A stretch of 64,000 nt of DNA from Brucellaceae bacterium (GCA_020637775.1 JACKJV010000001.1:186001-250000), one strand, 5' to 3'. Shown: positions 25,674 through 34,548, counted from the stretch's first letter. Numbers and translations are program-made. Notes: generated by a model from the sequence alone, not told the origin.

Positions 25674-26693
25674 ATGAACACCATTCGCCTGGCCGCGCTG
25701 GCGGCTGCCACTGCCTTGACCACATGGACCGCGGCGCAGGCCGCCGAGGTGGAATTGCGGCTTTCGCACTGGGTGCCCGCCACGCATCCGATCCAGACGC
25801 TGGGTATCGAGCCCTGGGCCAAGTCCATCGAGGAAGCGTCCGAAGGGCGCATCAAGATCACCATCTTCCCGGCCCAGCAGCTGGGCGCGGCGCCGGACCA
25901 CTACGACATGGCCCGCGACGGCATCGTCGACCTGTCCTACACCAATCCGGGTTACCAGGCCGGGCGCTTCCCGCTCTACAGCCTTGTCGAGATCCCGTTC
26001 CACATGAACAATGCCCAGCGCGGTGCCGTGGCCATGCATGAATGGTATGCGCCCATCGCCAAGACGGAGATGTCGGACGTCTTCTTCTGCCTGGCCAATC
26101 CGCACGATCCCGGCACCATCCATTCCAAGGCGCCGATCAAGCTGCCCGGCGACATCAAGGGCCTGAACGTTCGCCCGGCCCATGCAACGATGGCGCGGTT
26201 CATTTCCACGCTGGGCGGCGCACCGGTGCAGGTGCCGGCTCCGGAAGCGCGTGAAGCCATCGCCAAGGGCGCGGCGGATGCCATCACCTTCCCGTGGAAC
26301 TCGATCAACATTTTCGGCATCGATTCGGAGACCAAATACCACCTCGACATGCCGTTCTACATCTCCGCGCAGCTCATGCTGATGAACAAGGACAGCTACG
26401 CGGCGCTGAGTGAGGAGAACCGCAAGGTCATCGACGATCACTGCACGCCGGAATGGTCGGGCAAGTTCTCTCAGGGCTGGGCCGAAAACGAGGCATCAGG
26501 CCGGCAGAAGATGATCGATGCCGGTGGCCACACCATCTACGCGCCGACGGCCGAAGAGGTGCAGCAGTGGCGCGATGCCGCCGCACCGCTGATCGACACC
26601 TGGAAGGAAGAGGCCAAGGCCAAGGGCGCCGATGCTGACAAGATGTACCAGGATTACCTGGACGCGCTGAACCGCCACGACGCGAAGTTCTGA
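25674..26693 (+). CDS. dctP: TRAP transporter substrate-binding protein DctP
   Basis: Periplasmic binding protein of 339 residues of the DctP family, with a signal peptide cleaved after AQA at residue 23 and a ribosome site GGGAGGAAACAG directly upstream. Seen: LRLSHWVPATHPIQTLG at the mature N-terminus, the DctP signature GLNVRPAHATMARFISTLGGAPVQVP around 162-187 with the Arg (R165) that usually grips a substrate carboxylate, and EDA-like helical C-terminus. It delivers an organic acid to the DctQM permease encoded next. The neighbourhood (acyl-CoA ligase, DUF3237) points to an aromatic or hydroxycinnamate-type acid, but this is inference. Confidence 0.9.
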   Translation: MNTIRLAALAAATALTTWTAAQAAEVELRLSHWVPATHPIQTLGIEPWAKSIEEASEGRIKITIFPAQQLGAAPDHYDMARDGIVDLSYTNPGYQAGRFPLYSLVEIPFHMNNAQRGAVAMHEWYAPIAKTEMSDVFFCLANPHDPGTIHSKAPIKLPGDIKGLNVRPAHATMARFISTLGGAPVQVPAPEAREAIAKGAADAITFPWNSINIFGIDSETKYHLDMPFYISAQLMLMNKDSYAALSEENRKVIDDHCTPEWSGKFSQGWAENEASGRQKMIDAGGHTIYAPTAEEVQQWRDAAAPLIDTWKEEAKAKGADADKMYQDYLDALNRHDAKF

Positions 26694-26766
26694 GCCTACC
26701 GTCCCGTATCGCGAGCCGCCGGAACCTTGCCGGCGGCTCATGACCCCCAGCTTTCCGGAGCCAGCG

Positions 26767-27312
26767 ATGACCAAGCCGCCAGCCGGCCTGCTGGAACGCA
26801 TGTCGCTTGCCATCGAGAACGTGGCGGGCGTCCTTCTGGCGCTCGTCACCATCCTGATCGTCGTCTCGGCCATCGGCCGCTACCTGCTGGCATGGCCGGT
26901 GCCCGATGCGTTCGATCTTTCGCGTTTCCTGATCGGCGCCGCCATCATGTGGGGCTTCGCTTCCGTCGGCTTTCGCGGCTCGCATATCAAGGTGGATATC
27001 GTCGCCGAGTTGCTGCCTGCCGGCGCCAGGCGCTGGATCGACAGTTTTGCCTGGGCCGTGCTGCTGCTGTTCTCGGTGCTGCTGACCTGGAAGATGTTCG
27101 GCCGGGTTACCAGCGCCTTCCACAGCGGCGAGGCGACATTCGACCTGCGCATGCCGGCATGGATCTTCCTCGCCTTCATCTGGCTTGGCGTGGCCTTCGC
27201 CAATGTCGCCATCCTGGCGCGGCTCATCCTGGTGGCGAGCGGGCGGGCCACGCTCGAGCATTTCGAAAGCACCGAGATCGCGGACATGGATGAAACGGAG
27301 ACCCGGCCATGA
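26767..27312 (+). CDS. dctQ: TRAP transporter small permease DctQ
   Basis: Small membrane subunit of 181 residues with four hydrophobic helices; conserved features FDLSRFLIGAAIMWGFASVGFRGSHIKVDIVAELLP around 48-83 match DctQ. I prefer the ATG at 26767 (GGAG six bases upstream) to that at 26740. It overlaps dctM by ATGA and follows dctP by 73 bp. It forms the inner-membrane complex with DctM. Confidence 0.9.
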   Translation: MTKPPAGLLERMSLAIENVAGVLLALVTILIVVSAIGRYLLAWPVPDAFDLSRFLIGAAIMWGFASVGFRGSHIKVDIVAELLPAGARRWIDSFAWAVLLLFSVLLTWKMFGRVTSAFHSGEATFDLRMPAWIFLAFIWLGVAFANVAILARLILVASGRATLEHFESTEIADMDETETRP

Positions 27313-28604
27313 GCAGCGCTGATTTCATCGCCGTCTCCGGCTTCGTCGTCCTCTTCGCGCTGATGCTGCTGCGCGTGCCGATCGGCATTGCCATGGGCCT
27401 TGTCGGCGTGGGCGGGTTCGCCGCGATCACCGGGTGGAAACCGGCGCTGAACCTGCTGGCACAGTCACCGGTGCGCACGATCACCGATTTCAACCTCAGT
27501 CTCATTCCCTTCTTCATCCTGATGGGTGTGCTGGCCACCAATTCCGGCATGTCACGCGAACTGTTCCGTACCGGGCAAGCCTGGTTCGGCTCTTTCAAGG
27601 GCGGCATGGCGCTGTCGACCGTGGGCGCCTGTGCCGGCTTTGCCGCGATCTGCGGCTCGTCGGTGGCCACAGCCGCCACCATGACCAAGATCGCCCTGCC
27701 GGAAATGCAGCGCGTGGGCTATCGCGACGATGTCGCGGCCGGCGTGATCGCCGCCGGCGGCACGCTCGGCATCCTCATTCCGCCTTCGGTGGTGCTGGCC
27801 GTCTATGCCTTCATCACCGAACAGGACGTGGGCAAGCTGTTCATCGCCGGCGTGGTGCCGGGCCTGCTGGCCATTCTCATGTACATGGCCACGGTTCGCA
27901 TCGCCTATGCCCGGTCGCTGCCCGCCGGCGAGCCCTTTCGCCTCGGCGCGGCAATCCGTTCGCTCAGCGGCGTCTGGGCCGTGCTGCTGCTGTTCATCGC
28001 CATCATCGGGTCGATCTATTTCGGCGTGGTGACGGCGACGGAAGCCGCCGCCGTGGGCTCGCTGCTGACCGCGCTGATCGGCATCGCCCGCGGCCGGCTC
28101 GGGCCGCGTCTCATCCTCGAAAGCCTTGTCGAAGCATTGCGCACCTCGGTCGCCATCTACACGATCCTGATCGGCGCGATCCTGTTCGGCTATTTCCTGG
28201 CGATCACCCAGACGCCGCAAAAGATCACCGCTTTCCTCGTGGCGCTCGACCTCGGCGCCTATGGCACGCTGGCCATCATCCTTGGCTTCTTCCTGCTGAT
28301 GGGCTGCATCCTGGATGCCATGGCGATGATCATCCTGCTGGTGCCGATCGTCTTCCCCGTCATCATCCAGCTCGGCTTCGATCCCATCTGGTTCGGCGTC
28401 ATCATCGTCATGACGGTGGAACTGGGGCTCATCACGCCGCCGGTCGGCATGAACGTCTTCGTCATCAACACGATCGCGCGGGAAGTGAAACTGCCGACGA
28501 TCTTCCGCGGCGTCCTGCCCTTCGTGGCGGTGGACGTGCTGCGGCTGATCCTGCTTGTCGTCTTCCCCGGCCTGGTGCTGTTCCTGCCGATGACGATGAA
28601 TTGA
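27309..28604 (+). CDS. dctM: TRAP transporter large permease DctM
   Basis: Inner-membrane subunit of 431 residues with about 12 hydrophobic segments. Typical DctM motifs: NLSLIPFFILMGVLATNSG, GFAAICGSSVATAATMTKIALPEM, GTLGILIPPSVVLAVYA, and LGLITPPVGMNVFVIN. It forms the sodium-coupled transport path with DctQ. The stop is 35 bp before the DUF3237 gene, so the latter probably belongs to the same operon. Confidence 0.95.
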   Translation: MSSADFIAVSGFVVLFALMLLRVPIGIAMGLVGVGGFAAITGWKPALNLLAQSPVRTITDFNLSLIPFFILMGVLATNSGMSRELFRTGQAWFGSFKGGMALSTVGACAGFAAICGSSVATAATMTKIALPEMQRVGYRDDVAAGVIAAGGTLGILIPPSVVLAVYAFITEQDVGKLFIAGVVPGLLAILMYMATVRIAYARSLPAGEPFRLGAAIRSLSGVWAVLLLFIAIIGSIYFGVVTATEAAAVGSLLTALIGIARGRLGPRLILESLVEALRTSVAIYTILIGAILFGYFLAITQTPQKITAFLVALDLGAYGTLAIILGFFLLMGCILDAMAMIILLVPIVFPVIIQLGFDPIWFGVIIVMTVELGLITPPVGMNVFVINTIAREVKLPTIFRGVLPFVAVDVLRLILLVVFPGLVLFLPMTMN

Positions 28605-28639
28605 GCGCGCGAGCGCCGGAATGACGAGGGAGAGAAACG

Positions 28640-29104
28640 ATGGACGTAGCCACTCCGGAACTGAGGCACCTGTGCGACCTGAAAGTCGAACTGGCCCCGA
28701 TCATGGAACTGGGGGACGCGCCGCGCGGAAAACGCCGGATCATTCCGATCACCGGCGGCACGGTGACGGGCGAACGGCTCAACGGGACGATCCTGAACCT
28801 GGGTGCGGACTGGCAGACGATCCTTGCCGACGGCACGGCGGAACTGGACACGCGCTATTCCATGGAAACGCATGACGGCGCGTTGATCGACATCCGCAAT
28901 TTCGGGTTCCGGCACGGTCCGGCCGAGGTGATCGCGGCGCTGGCGCGCGGCGAGGCCGTCGATCCGTCGCGCTACTACATGCGCACGCATCCGCGTTTCG
29001 AGACGGGCGACGAGCGCTACGCCTGGCTCAACCGGATAATCTGTGTCGGCACCGGCTCAAGGCAGGCTGATCACGTTCGCATCACCTTCTTCGAAGTGCT
29101 CTGA
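28640..29104 (+). CDS. DUF3237 domain-containing protein
   Basis: Cytoplasmic protein of 154 residues, matching DUF3237 (beta-barrel) by LRHLCDLKVELAPIMELG, the mid-region GTVTGERLNGTILNLGADWQ, and YYMRTHPRFETGDERYAWLNRIICVGTG. Function is not established; such genes recur beside aromatic-compound operons and transporters. GGGAGAG precedes the ATG. It is the last gene of the TRAP operon and its stop lies 17 bases before the 54-bp repeat array. Confidence 0.85.
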   Translation: MDVATPELRHLCDLKVELAPIMELGDAPRGKRRIIPITGGTVTGERLNGTILNLGADWQTILADGTAELDTRYSMETHDGALIDIRNFGFRHGPAEVIAALARGEAVDPSRYYMRTHPRFETGDERYAWLNRIICVGTGSRQADHVRITFFEVL

Positions 29105-29121
29105 ACCGCCTGATGGTCTTT

Positions 29122-29330
29122 TCACGCAATTTCACGAGCGCGAAAGTCTGCAACTTTCGCTGAAATTGCCCCCTCTCACGCAATTTCACGAGCGCGAAAG
29201 TCTGCAACTTTCGCTGAAATTGCCCCCTCTCACGCAATTTCACGAGCGCGAAAGTCTGCAACTTTCGCTGAAATTGCCCCCTCTCACGCAATTTCACGAG
29301 CGCGAAAGTCTGCAACTTTCGCTGAAATTG
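29122..29330. repeat. Tandem array of four 54-bp palindromic repeats
   Basis: Four units start at 29122, 29176, 29230 and 29284, exactly 54 bp apart. The first 48 bases are identical in all four; the fourth copy departs after GAAATTGC. Each unit is a two-part hairpin: outer arms CAATTTC/GAAATTG and inner arms GCGAAAGT/ACTTTCGC around loop ctgca, with unpaired bases between the arms on the 5' side. The units are joined by a pyrimidine-rich spacer (CCCCCTC). They are AT-richer than the surrounding DNA. The array fills almost the whole convergent space between the DUF3237 and acyl-CoA ligase genes. Because 54 is a multiple of three, open frames cross it on both strands, but these are not credible genes. 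Confidence 0.97.
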
Positions 29331-29337
29331 CTTGTCC

Positions 29338-31203
29338 TCACGCCTTCGTCTGCCTGTTCGTAACCAGCACGTGGTCCACCGGCTGGTCGGCATAGATGTT
29401 CTCGATGAGATGGGCGCGGGCGGCCATGACCGCGCGCTGGTTGATCGAGCCCTTGTCGGTCACCTCGTGATCGTCGAGCGAGGGCGGACTGTCGACGATG
29501 ATCGCGCGGGCAACGAAATTGGAACTGCCGGTCGACGTGGCGCCCAGCGCATCCAGCCGCTCCTGGAAGATGCGGCGCACCTGCGGATGGGCGGCGACGG
29601 CCGCATCGTCGGCATCGGCCAGTTCGGGCGCGATCCGCCGCACGGCATCATGATCGGTGAAGAGCAGCGCGCCGATGAAATTGCGGTTGAGACCCGTCAG
29701 CACGGCATCGCGCACATAGGGGGCGAAGGTCTTGACGATCTTCGCCCGCACCCCGGCGAAATCGACCCAAGTGCCGGTGGACAGCTTGAAATCCTCGGTC
29801 ACGCGGCCATCGAAGATCAGGCCCTTGTTCGGATCCTGCGGATCGACGAATTTCAGCGCATCGCCCATGAGATAGAAGCCCTCCTCGTCGAAGGCTTCCT
29901 TCGTCTTGTCGGGCTGGCGCCAGTAGCCAGGCGTGATGGACGGCCCGCGCAGGCGCACTTCCGTCTTCTCGGCGTTTTGCACCAGCTTCAGTTCGAGGCC
30001 CGGCGCCGGCAGGCCCACCTCTCCGGGCCGCTCCACCGCCCAGGTGGTGGTCAGCGCAAAGGGCGCGGTTTCGGTCGACCCGTAACCGGTCACGATGATG
30101 ATCTTCTCGCCCACGGTCTGTTCGGCGAAGCTCTCCAGCGCATCCCAGACATGCTGCGCCAGACCCGCGCCGGCATATTGCATCAGCTTCAGGCGCGAAT
30201 AGAAATTGCGGCGCAGCGCCTCGTTTTCCGCAAACTGGGCGGTGAGCATCTCATAGCCCTTGGGCACATTGAAATAGAGGGTCGGCGCGATCTCGGTGAG
30301 GTTGCGCACCGTTGCCGCGATGCCCCTGGGCGTCGGCGCGCCATCGTCGATGTAGAGCGAGCCGCCATTGTAGAGCACAAGCCCGAAATTGTGGTTGCCG
30401 CCAGCGGTGTGGTTCCACGGCAGCCAGTCGACCAGAACCGGCGGCTCTTCCTTCAGGAAGGCCATGGCATTGGCGATCATCTCCTGGTTGCAGGCCATCA
30501 TGCCATGGGTGTTGATGACCGCCTTGGGCATGCCGGTGGAGCCGGAGGTGAAAAGGAACTTGGCCACCGTGTCCGGCGTGATCGCGGCATGGGCAGCATC
30601 GACAGCCTGGCGCGCCGGGGTTGCCGCCAGTTCCTCGAAGGAATGGGTCTCGTAGCCCTCCACGGGCTCGCGGGCGACGACCAGTGTCATGCCCGGCTTC
30701 ATCACCGCTGCAAGCGCCTTTTCGAATGGCTTGCCCTCGGCGGTGAAAATCATGCCCGGCGTCAGCAGGTTACAGACATGTTTCAGCTTGGCGTGATCCT
30801 GCGAGACCAGCGAATAGGCAGTCGAGACCGGCGCGTAGGGAATGCCGGCATACATGGCGCCAAGCGCCATCAATCCGTGCTCGATACTGTTCCCCGAAAG
30901 GATGACAAGGGGTTTCTCGGCGGAAAGGCCATGGGCCAGCATGTATTCACCGATGGAACGAACCTGCGCCAGCGCCCCGGCATAGGTGACAGTGCGCCAC
31001 ATCCCCTCGAAACGGTCTGCCAGGAAGATGCGGTCCGGCGCTTTTTCCGCCCAGTCCTCCAACCGGTCGGTGACGGAGCGTGCCGATTGCGCCAATGGAA
31101 AGGGCGAGCGCAGGATCACCGCGCCGTCATCCCGGCGCTCCGCCTCGACCGCGAGATCGCCTAGCAGGACCGGCCGCATGCCGGGAACATTCAGAAGCGC
31201 CAT
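29338..31203 (-). CDS. Feruloyl-CoA synthase-like acyl-CoA ligase
   Basis: ATP-dependent acid-CoA ligase of 621 residues in the ANL superfamily. Seen: A3 phosphate-binding loop FLFTSGSTGMPKAVINTH, WLPWNHTAGGNHNFGLVLYNGGSLYIDDG, TGYGSTETAPFA (A5), and DGRVTEDFKLSTGTWV (A7/A8 hinge region). The opening RPVLLGDLAVEAERRDDGAVILRS is characteristic of feruloyl-CoA synthases, which activate ferulate and related hydroxycinnamates. I chose the ATG at 31203 (GGAGGA upstream); an in-frame start at 31242 would lie inside the palindromic operator. No enoyl-CoA hydratase/vanillin dehydrogenase genes are adjacent, so the substrate is uncertain. Confidence 0.75.
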   Translation of the reverse strand: MALLNVPGMRPVLLGDLAVEAERRDDGAVILRSPFPLAQSARSVTDRLEDWAEKAPDRIFLADRFEGMWRTVTYAGALAQVRSIGEYMLAHGLSAEKPLVILSGNSIEHGLMALGAMYAGIPYAPVSTAYSLVSQDHAKLKHVCNLLTPGMIFTAEGKPFEKALAAVMKPGMTLVVAREPVEGYETHSFEELAATPARQAVDAAHAAITPDTVAKFLFTSGSTGMPKAVINTHGMMACNQEMIANAMAFLKEEPPVLVDWLPWNHTAGGNHNFGLVLYNGGSLYIDDGAPTPRGIAATVRNLTEIAPTLYFNVPKGYEMLTAQFAENEALRRNFYSRLKLMQYAGAGLAQHVWDALESFAEQTVGEKIIIVTGYGSTETAPFALTTTWAVERPGEVGLPAPGLELKLVQNAEKTEVRLRGPSITPGYWRQPDKTKEAFDEEGFYLMGDALKFVDPQDPNKGLIFDGRVTEDFKLSTGTWVDFAGVRAKIVKTFAPYVRDAVLTGLNRNFIGALLFTDHDAVRRIAPELADADDAAVAAHPQVRRIFQERLDALGATSTGSSNFVARAIIVDSPPSLDDHEVTDKGSINQRAVMAARAHLIENIYADQPVDHVLVTNRQTKA

Positions 31204-31223
31204 CGGTTCCTCCCTCACGCATT

Positions 31224-31242
31224 TTGTTATCTTGTATAACAA
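31224..31242. promoter_or_regulatory. Palindromic operator candidate upstream of the acyl-CoA ligase
   Basis: TTGTTAT (31224-31230) and ATAACAA (31236-31242) form a perfect 7-bp inverted repeat around cttgt, starting 21 bases before the ligase start codon. The half TTGTATAACAA (31232-31242) also fits the TNGTNNNACNA consensus of FadR-type GntR regulators. It is strikingly AT-rich here. The cognate regulator is not identified; MarR-type hydroxycinnamate regulators are another possibility. Confidence 0.5.
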
Positions 31243-31276
31243 TCAAGAGGAAACCTGTCTACTGGCAAGGCGCCCG

Positions 31277-32194
31277 TCAGGGCAGCAGTACCAGCAGCAC
31301 GATGCCGGCAACGATCATGCTGCAACCGGCGACTTCCAGCCGGTTCATGTGTTCCCTGAACACGAAGACCGTGGAGGCGAAGATGAACAGCATCTCGATC
31401 TGGCCCAGCGCCTTGACCACCGCGGCCTGTTCCAGCGTCATGGCGGCAAACCAAAGGAAGGATGCCGTCGCACCGGCCAGCCCGGTCAGGGCCGACATGC
31501 GCCAGGCAGCGCGGATGCGTCCGAGTTCGGCGCGGTCGCGCCACAGCATCCAGCCCAGCATCAGGGCGGTCTGAAGAAGAATGGCGACGACCAGGACGCA
31601 AGCGGCCTGCACGAAGAAATCCGGCACCGCCATGGTTTCACCCAGCGAAAGCGACGCCGCGCGATAGGCCACCGCCGCTATGCCGAAGATCGTGCCCGAT
31701 GCCAGCCCGATGGCCGCGGTGCGGGTGAAAACGGAGGCGACAAGCGCGCGGGCATTGACCGGTCCGCGCGCCACCGAAATCAGCATCACGCCGGCCACGG
31801 ATACGCAGATGGCGACCAAAGCGCCGGGCGACACCCGGTCACCCAGGAAGATCAGGCCGAAAATGGCCGCCTGGGCGGGCTCCGTGCGGGAATAGGCGCT
31901 GCCGACGGCGAAATTGCGCAGCGAGAACATTTGCACCAGCAGCGCCTGGGCCGCGATCTGGGAGACCGCGCCGACCGTAACCCAGAGCATGAATCCGCGA
32001 TTGGGCGCAGGCAAGGCCAGACCGGACGCATGAAGGGAGCCCAGCAGGAACAGAAGGGCGAAGGGCGCACCGAATCCGAAACGCACGAAGGTGGCGCCCG
32101 TGGTTCCCATGGCGCCCTTCAGATGCTTCTGAAGGCTGGAACGGATGTTCTGGATGAAGGCGGCGGCGATCGTGATGACGATCCAGGCTTCCAT
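31277..32194 (-). CDS. EamA/DMT family transporter
   Basis: Integral membrane protein of 305 residues with about ten hydrophobic helices arranged as two EamA repeats (first ending at ISVARG near 141, second ending at IVLLVLLP). Drug/metabolite transporters of this type usually export or take up small metabolites; substrate is not predictable. It lies upstream of the acyl-CoA ligase on the same strand, separated by 73 bp that include the palindromic operator. Confidence 0.85.
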   Translation of the reverse strand: MEAWIVITIAAAFIQNIRSSLQKHLKGAMGTTGATFVRFGFGAPFALLFLLGSLHASGLALPAPNRGFMLWVTVGAVSQIAAQALLVQMFSLRNFAVGSAYSRTEPAQAAIFGLIFLGDRVSPGALVAICVSVAGVMLISVARGPVNARALVASVFTRTAAIGLASGTIFGIAAVAYRAASLSLGETMAVPDFFVQAACVLVVAILLQTALMLGWMLWRDRAELGRIRAAWRMSALTGLAGATASFLWFAAMTLEQAAVVKALGQIEMLFIFASTVFVFREHMNRLEVAGCSMIVAGIVLLVLLP

Positions 32195-32252
32195 GGGGGG
32201 ACTCCGGGCGGGGGAACGGCCCGAAGCGTTTAGCCTTCAAACGGACCTGCGA

Positions 32253-33014
32253 TCAAGCGGCCCGCGTCGGTGCGTCGTCGATCACCACCAGGTTGCGGCC
32301 GCGATGCTTGGCGGCATAGAGCGAGGTATCGGCCCGGCGCAGCGCCTCGGGCAGCGGCAGGTCCTGGGCTTCGACCACGCCGCCGATGGACACTGTCAGG
32401 GCATGGCGCTTGCCGGCTTCCGGTTCGAAGACGATCTCCTCGACGGCGATACGCACCCGTTCGGCAACGATGCGGGCCTCGTCACGGCCGGCGCCGCGCA
32501 GATAGATGCCGAACTCCTCGCCGCCGATCCTGCCAAGGATGTCCTGTTCGCGGACATTCTCACGGATGCGCCGGGTGATGACGATCAGCGCTTCGTCGCC
32601 GGTCAAATGTCCATAGCGGTCATTGATCGACTTGAAATGATCGGCATCGAGAATCAGCAAGGTGCCGCGATCGGTCTTGCGGCGCAGGGTCGAGAGTTTC
32701 GTCATGAAGTATTCGCGGTTCAGGAACCCGGTCATCGGATCGATCTCGACCCGGCGGCGCAGGTCGGCGTTCGAGCGCTCCAGGTCCTCGCGCGCGGCAT
32801 CGAGTTCGGCGATGGCCTTGCGGTGCTTCTCCGACTGGTACAGAAGGTAGCCGACGAGCGGCATGGAGATGGCATAGGGCGCCAGCGAAGCCATGATCAC
32901 ACTGGCCGTGTCGAATCCGGCAAGGGACATCCTGTCAACAAGGACGACAAGGCCCGATGTCACCATCAGGGCGCCTGTGCAAACCAGGAAGGCTTTCCAC
33001 ATGATGAATTTCAT
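32253..33014 (-). CDS. GGDEF domain diguanylate cyclase, membrane-anchored
   Basis: Protein of 253 residues with two N-terminal membrane helices (about 8-27 and 38-60), a charged coiled-coil linker at 62-90, and a GGDEF domain at 90-250. The active-site motif is intact as GGEEF at 164-168, and an RxxD inhibitory I-site (R155-D158) lies five residues before it, so it should make cyclic di-GMP with product feedback inhibition. There is almost no periplasmic sensor domain. It lies alone between the DMT gene and the divergent nucleotidase gene. Confidence 0.92.
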   Translation of the reverse strand: MKFIMWKAFLVCTGALMVTSGLVVLVDRMSLAGFDTASVIMASLAPYAISMPLVGYLLYQSEKHRKAIAELDAAREDLERSNADLRRRVEIDPMTGFLNREYFMTKLSTLRRKTDRGTLLILDADHFKSINDRYGHLTGDEALIVITRRIRENVREQDILGRIGGEEFGIYLRGAGRDEARIVAERVRIAVEEIVFEPEAGKRHALTVSIGGVVEAQDLPLPEALRRADTSLYAAKHRGRNLVVIDDAPTRAA

Positions 33015-33136
33015 GTCACGAACTCCTGCTGCGTGACGTGTACCCTAACCGCCTTCGTTTAAGATATTTCTGATGTGCTTATGAGAATTTTCGACAAATC
33101 CCGGCAAGTCCTCACCCTCGCAGAAATGGATGCAGC

Positions 33137-33838
33137 ATGACGAAGCCGCCTTCCCCGCGTGAAACCTTCGCGCATGTGCGCAACTGGGTTTTCGACCTCG
33201 ACAACACCCTCTACCCCCATCATGCCAACCTGTTCGCGCAGATCGACGTGCGCATGACGCAGTATGTTTCAGACCTGCTGCAATTGCCGCGCGAAGCGGC
33301 GCGCAAGGTGCAGAAGGATTTCTACCGCGACTACGGCACGACCCTGAAAGGTCTGATGGAGGTCCATGGGATCGACCCGGACGATTTTTTGGAAAAGGTG
33401 CATGACATCGATTATTCGTGGCTCACGCCCGACCCGGACCTGGGCGAAGCCATTGCCGCCCTGCCCGGGCGCAAGTTCATCTTCACCAATGGCGACCGGG
33501 GCCATGCCGAGCGCACCGCGCGGCAATTGGGCATTCTCGACCATTTCGACGAGATTTTCGATATCGTGGCCGCCGGCCTGGTGCCGAAGCCGGCACAGGA
33601 GACCTATGACAAGTTCACTGCGCTGCATCGCGTGGCGGGTGAACAATCGGCGATGTTCGAGGACCTGGCGCGCAATCTCACCGTGCCCAAGGCGCTGGGC
33701 ATGAAGACGGTGCTGATCGTGCCACGCAATTTCGAACCGGATTTCGCCGAGGTCTGGGAACGCGACGAGGCCGAAACGGGGGTCGTCGATCATGTGACCG
33801 ACGACCTCAAATCCTTTCTTGCGGCCATCCTGACCTGA
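33137..33838 (+). CDS. HAD-family pyrimidine 5'-nucleotidase
   Basis: Phosphatase of 233 residues. HAD motif I is FDLDNTLYP with nucleophile D20 and D22; motif II is FTNGD; motif III Lys is in VPKPAQETYDKF; motif IV is MFEDLARNL. DNTLYP with a small cap is typical of the pyrimidine 5'-nucleotidase (SDT1/YjjG-like) group. This gene usually lies between argB and dapD in Rhizobiales; here the TRAP/ligase block separates it from argB. Confidence 0.9.
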   Translation: MTKPPSPRETFAHVRNWVFDLDNTLYPHHANLFAQIDVRMTQYVSDLLQLPREAARKVQKDFYRDYGTTLKGLMEVHGIDPDDFLEKVHDIDYSWLTPDPDLGEAIAALPGRKFIFTNGDRGHAERTARQLGILDHFDEIFDIVAAGLVPKPAQETYDKFTALHRVAGEQSAMFEDLARNLTVPKALGMKTVLIVPRNFEPDFAEVWERDEAETGVVDHVTDDLKSFLAAILT

Positions 33839-33845
33839 GGACGGG

Positions 33846-34412
33846 TCAGCCGCCCTGCTTCATCATGCCGCCATGGCCGCCGCCATGCATCATGCCCTTG
33901 CCGTCGCCCTGGTTCATCTTCATGCGGCCGTGGTCGAAGGGCATGACGGTCAGTTCCGCTTCGACCGTGCCGGCCTTTTCGAAGGTCAGCGTGACGGGCA
34001 CCGTGCCGCCCTCCCTGAAGGGCTCCTTCACCTCCAGAAACATCATGTGGAAGCTGCCCGGCTTGAGTTCGACCGTTTCACCGGCGGGGATCGGAAGGCC
34101 GTCGGCCAGTTCGCGCATGCGCATGACGCCGTCGACGACGGCCATCTCGTGAACCTCGCCGCGGGCCAGAGGCGTTTCCACCTTCAGGAGGCGGTCGTCC
34201 GCCGACCCTGAATTGCGGATGGTGACAAAGCCGCCGCCGGCCGGCTGGTTGGGCAGCATGGCGCGGGTCCAGAAACCGGTGAGCTCCAGGTCGCCGGCCT
34301 TGAGCGGGGCCTGCATGGCCGCCTTTTCCTCCGCCATGGCGGGATGAACGGCCGCAAGGCCCGGCAGCGCGAGCGCGGCGGCAAGCGTGATGATCTTGAG
34401 GGTGTGTTTCAT
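33846..34412 (-). CDS. Periplasmic copper chaperone PCu(A)C
   Basis: Exported protein of 188 residues with a signal peptide ending AMA (residue 27). The copper site H(M)x(n)Mx(n)HxM is intact: VHEMAVVDGVMRMREL followed by GSFHMMFLEV. A C-terminal Met/His/Gly-rich tail (HGRMKMNQGDGKGMMHGGGH) offers further copper ligands. PCu(A)C proteins deliver Cu(I) to the CuA or CuB site of cytochrome oxidase. Convergent with the nucleotidase gene (8-bp gap), and downstream of a DUF2946-like gene. Confidence 0.93.
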   Translation of the reverse strand: MKHTLKIITLAAALALPGLAAVHPAMAEEKAAMQAPLKAGDLELTGFWTRAMLPNQPAGGGFVTIRNSGSADDRLLKVETPLARGEVHEMAVVDGVMRMRELADGLPIPAGETVELKPGSFHMMFLEVKEPFREGGTVPVTLTFEKAGTVEAELTVMPFDHGRMKMNQGDGKGMMHGGGHGGMMKQGG

Positions 34413-34548
34413 GTCTTTGCTCCTGGCGGCATGGGCTATTCCGGCGCCATCCGCCGCACGGTGGTCGTCCGTGAAAAAGAAGGGATTCGTTCAGTTTAGG
34501 CGTTTCAGCGCCCGCAACCAAAGCAGGTGCGGGACATGGCGTCCTTGC

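Noticed and set aside
29122..29330. Possible CRISPR array
   Set aside because: The whole 54-bp unit is repeated with no unique spacers, and no cas genes are nearby.
29043..29393. Open reading frames on both strands across the tandem repeats, encoding an 18-residue peptide repeat
   Set aside because: The repeat length is a multiple of three, so frames stay open by arithmetic. There is no ribosome site, and the frames run from inside the DUF3237 and ligase genes.
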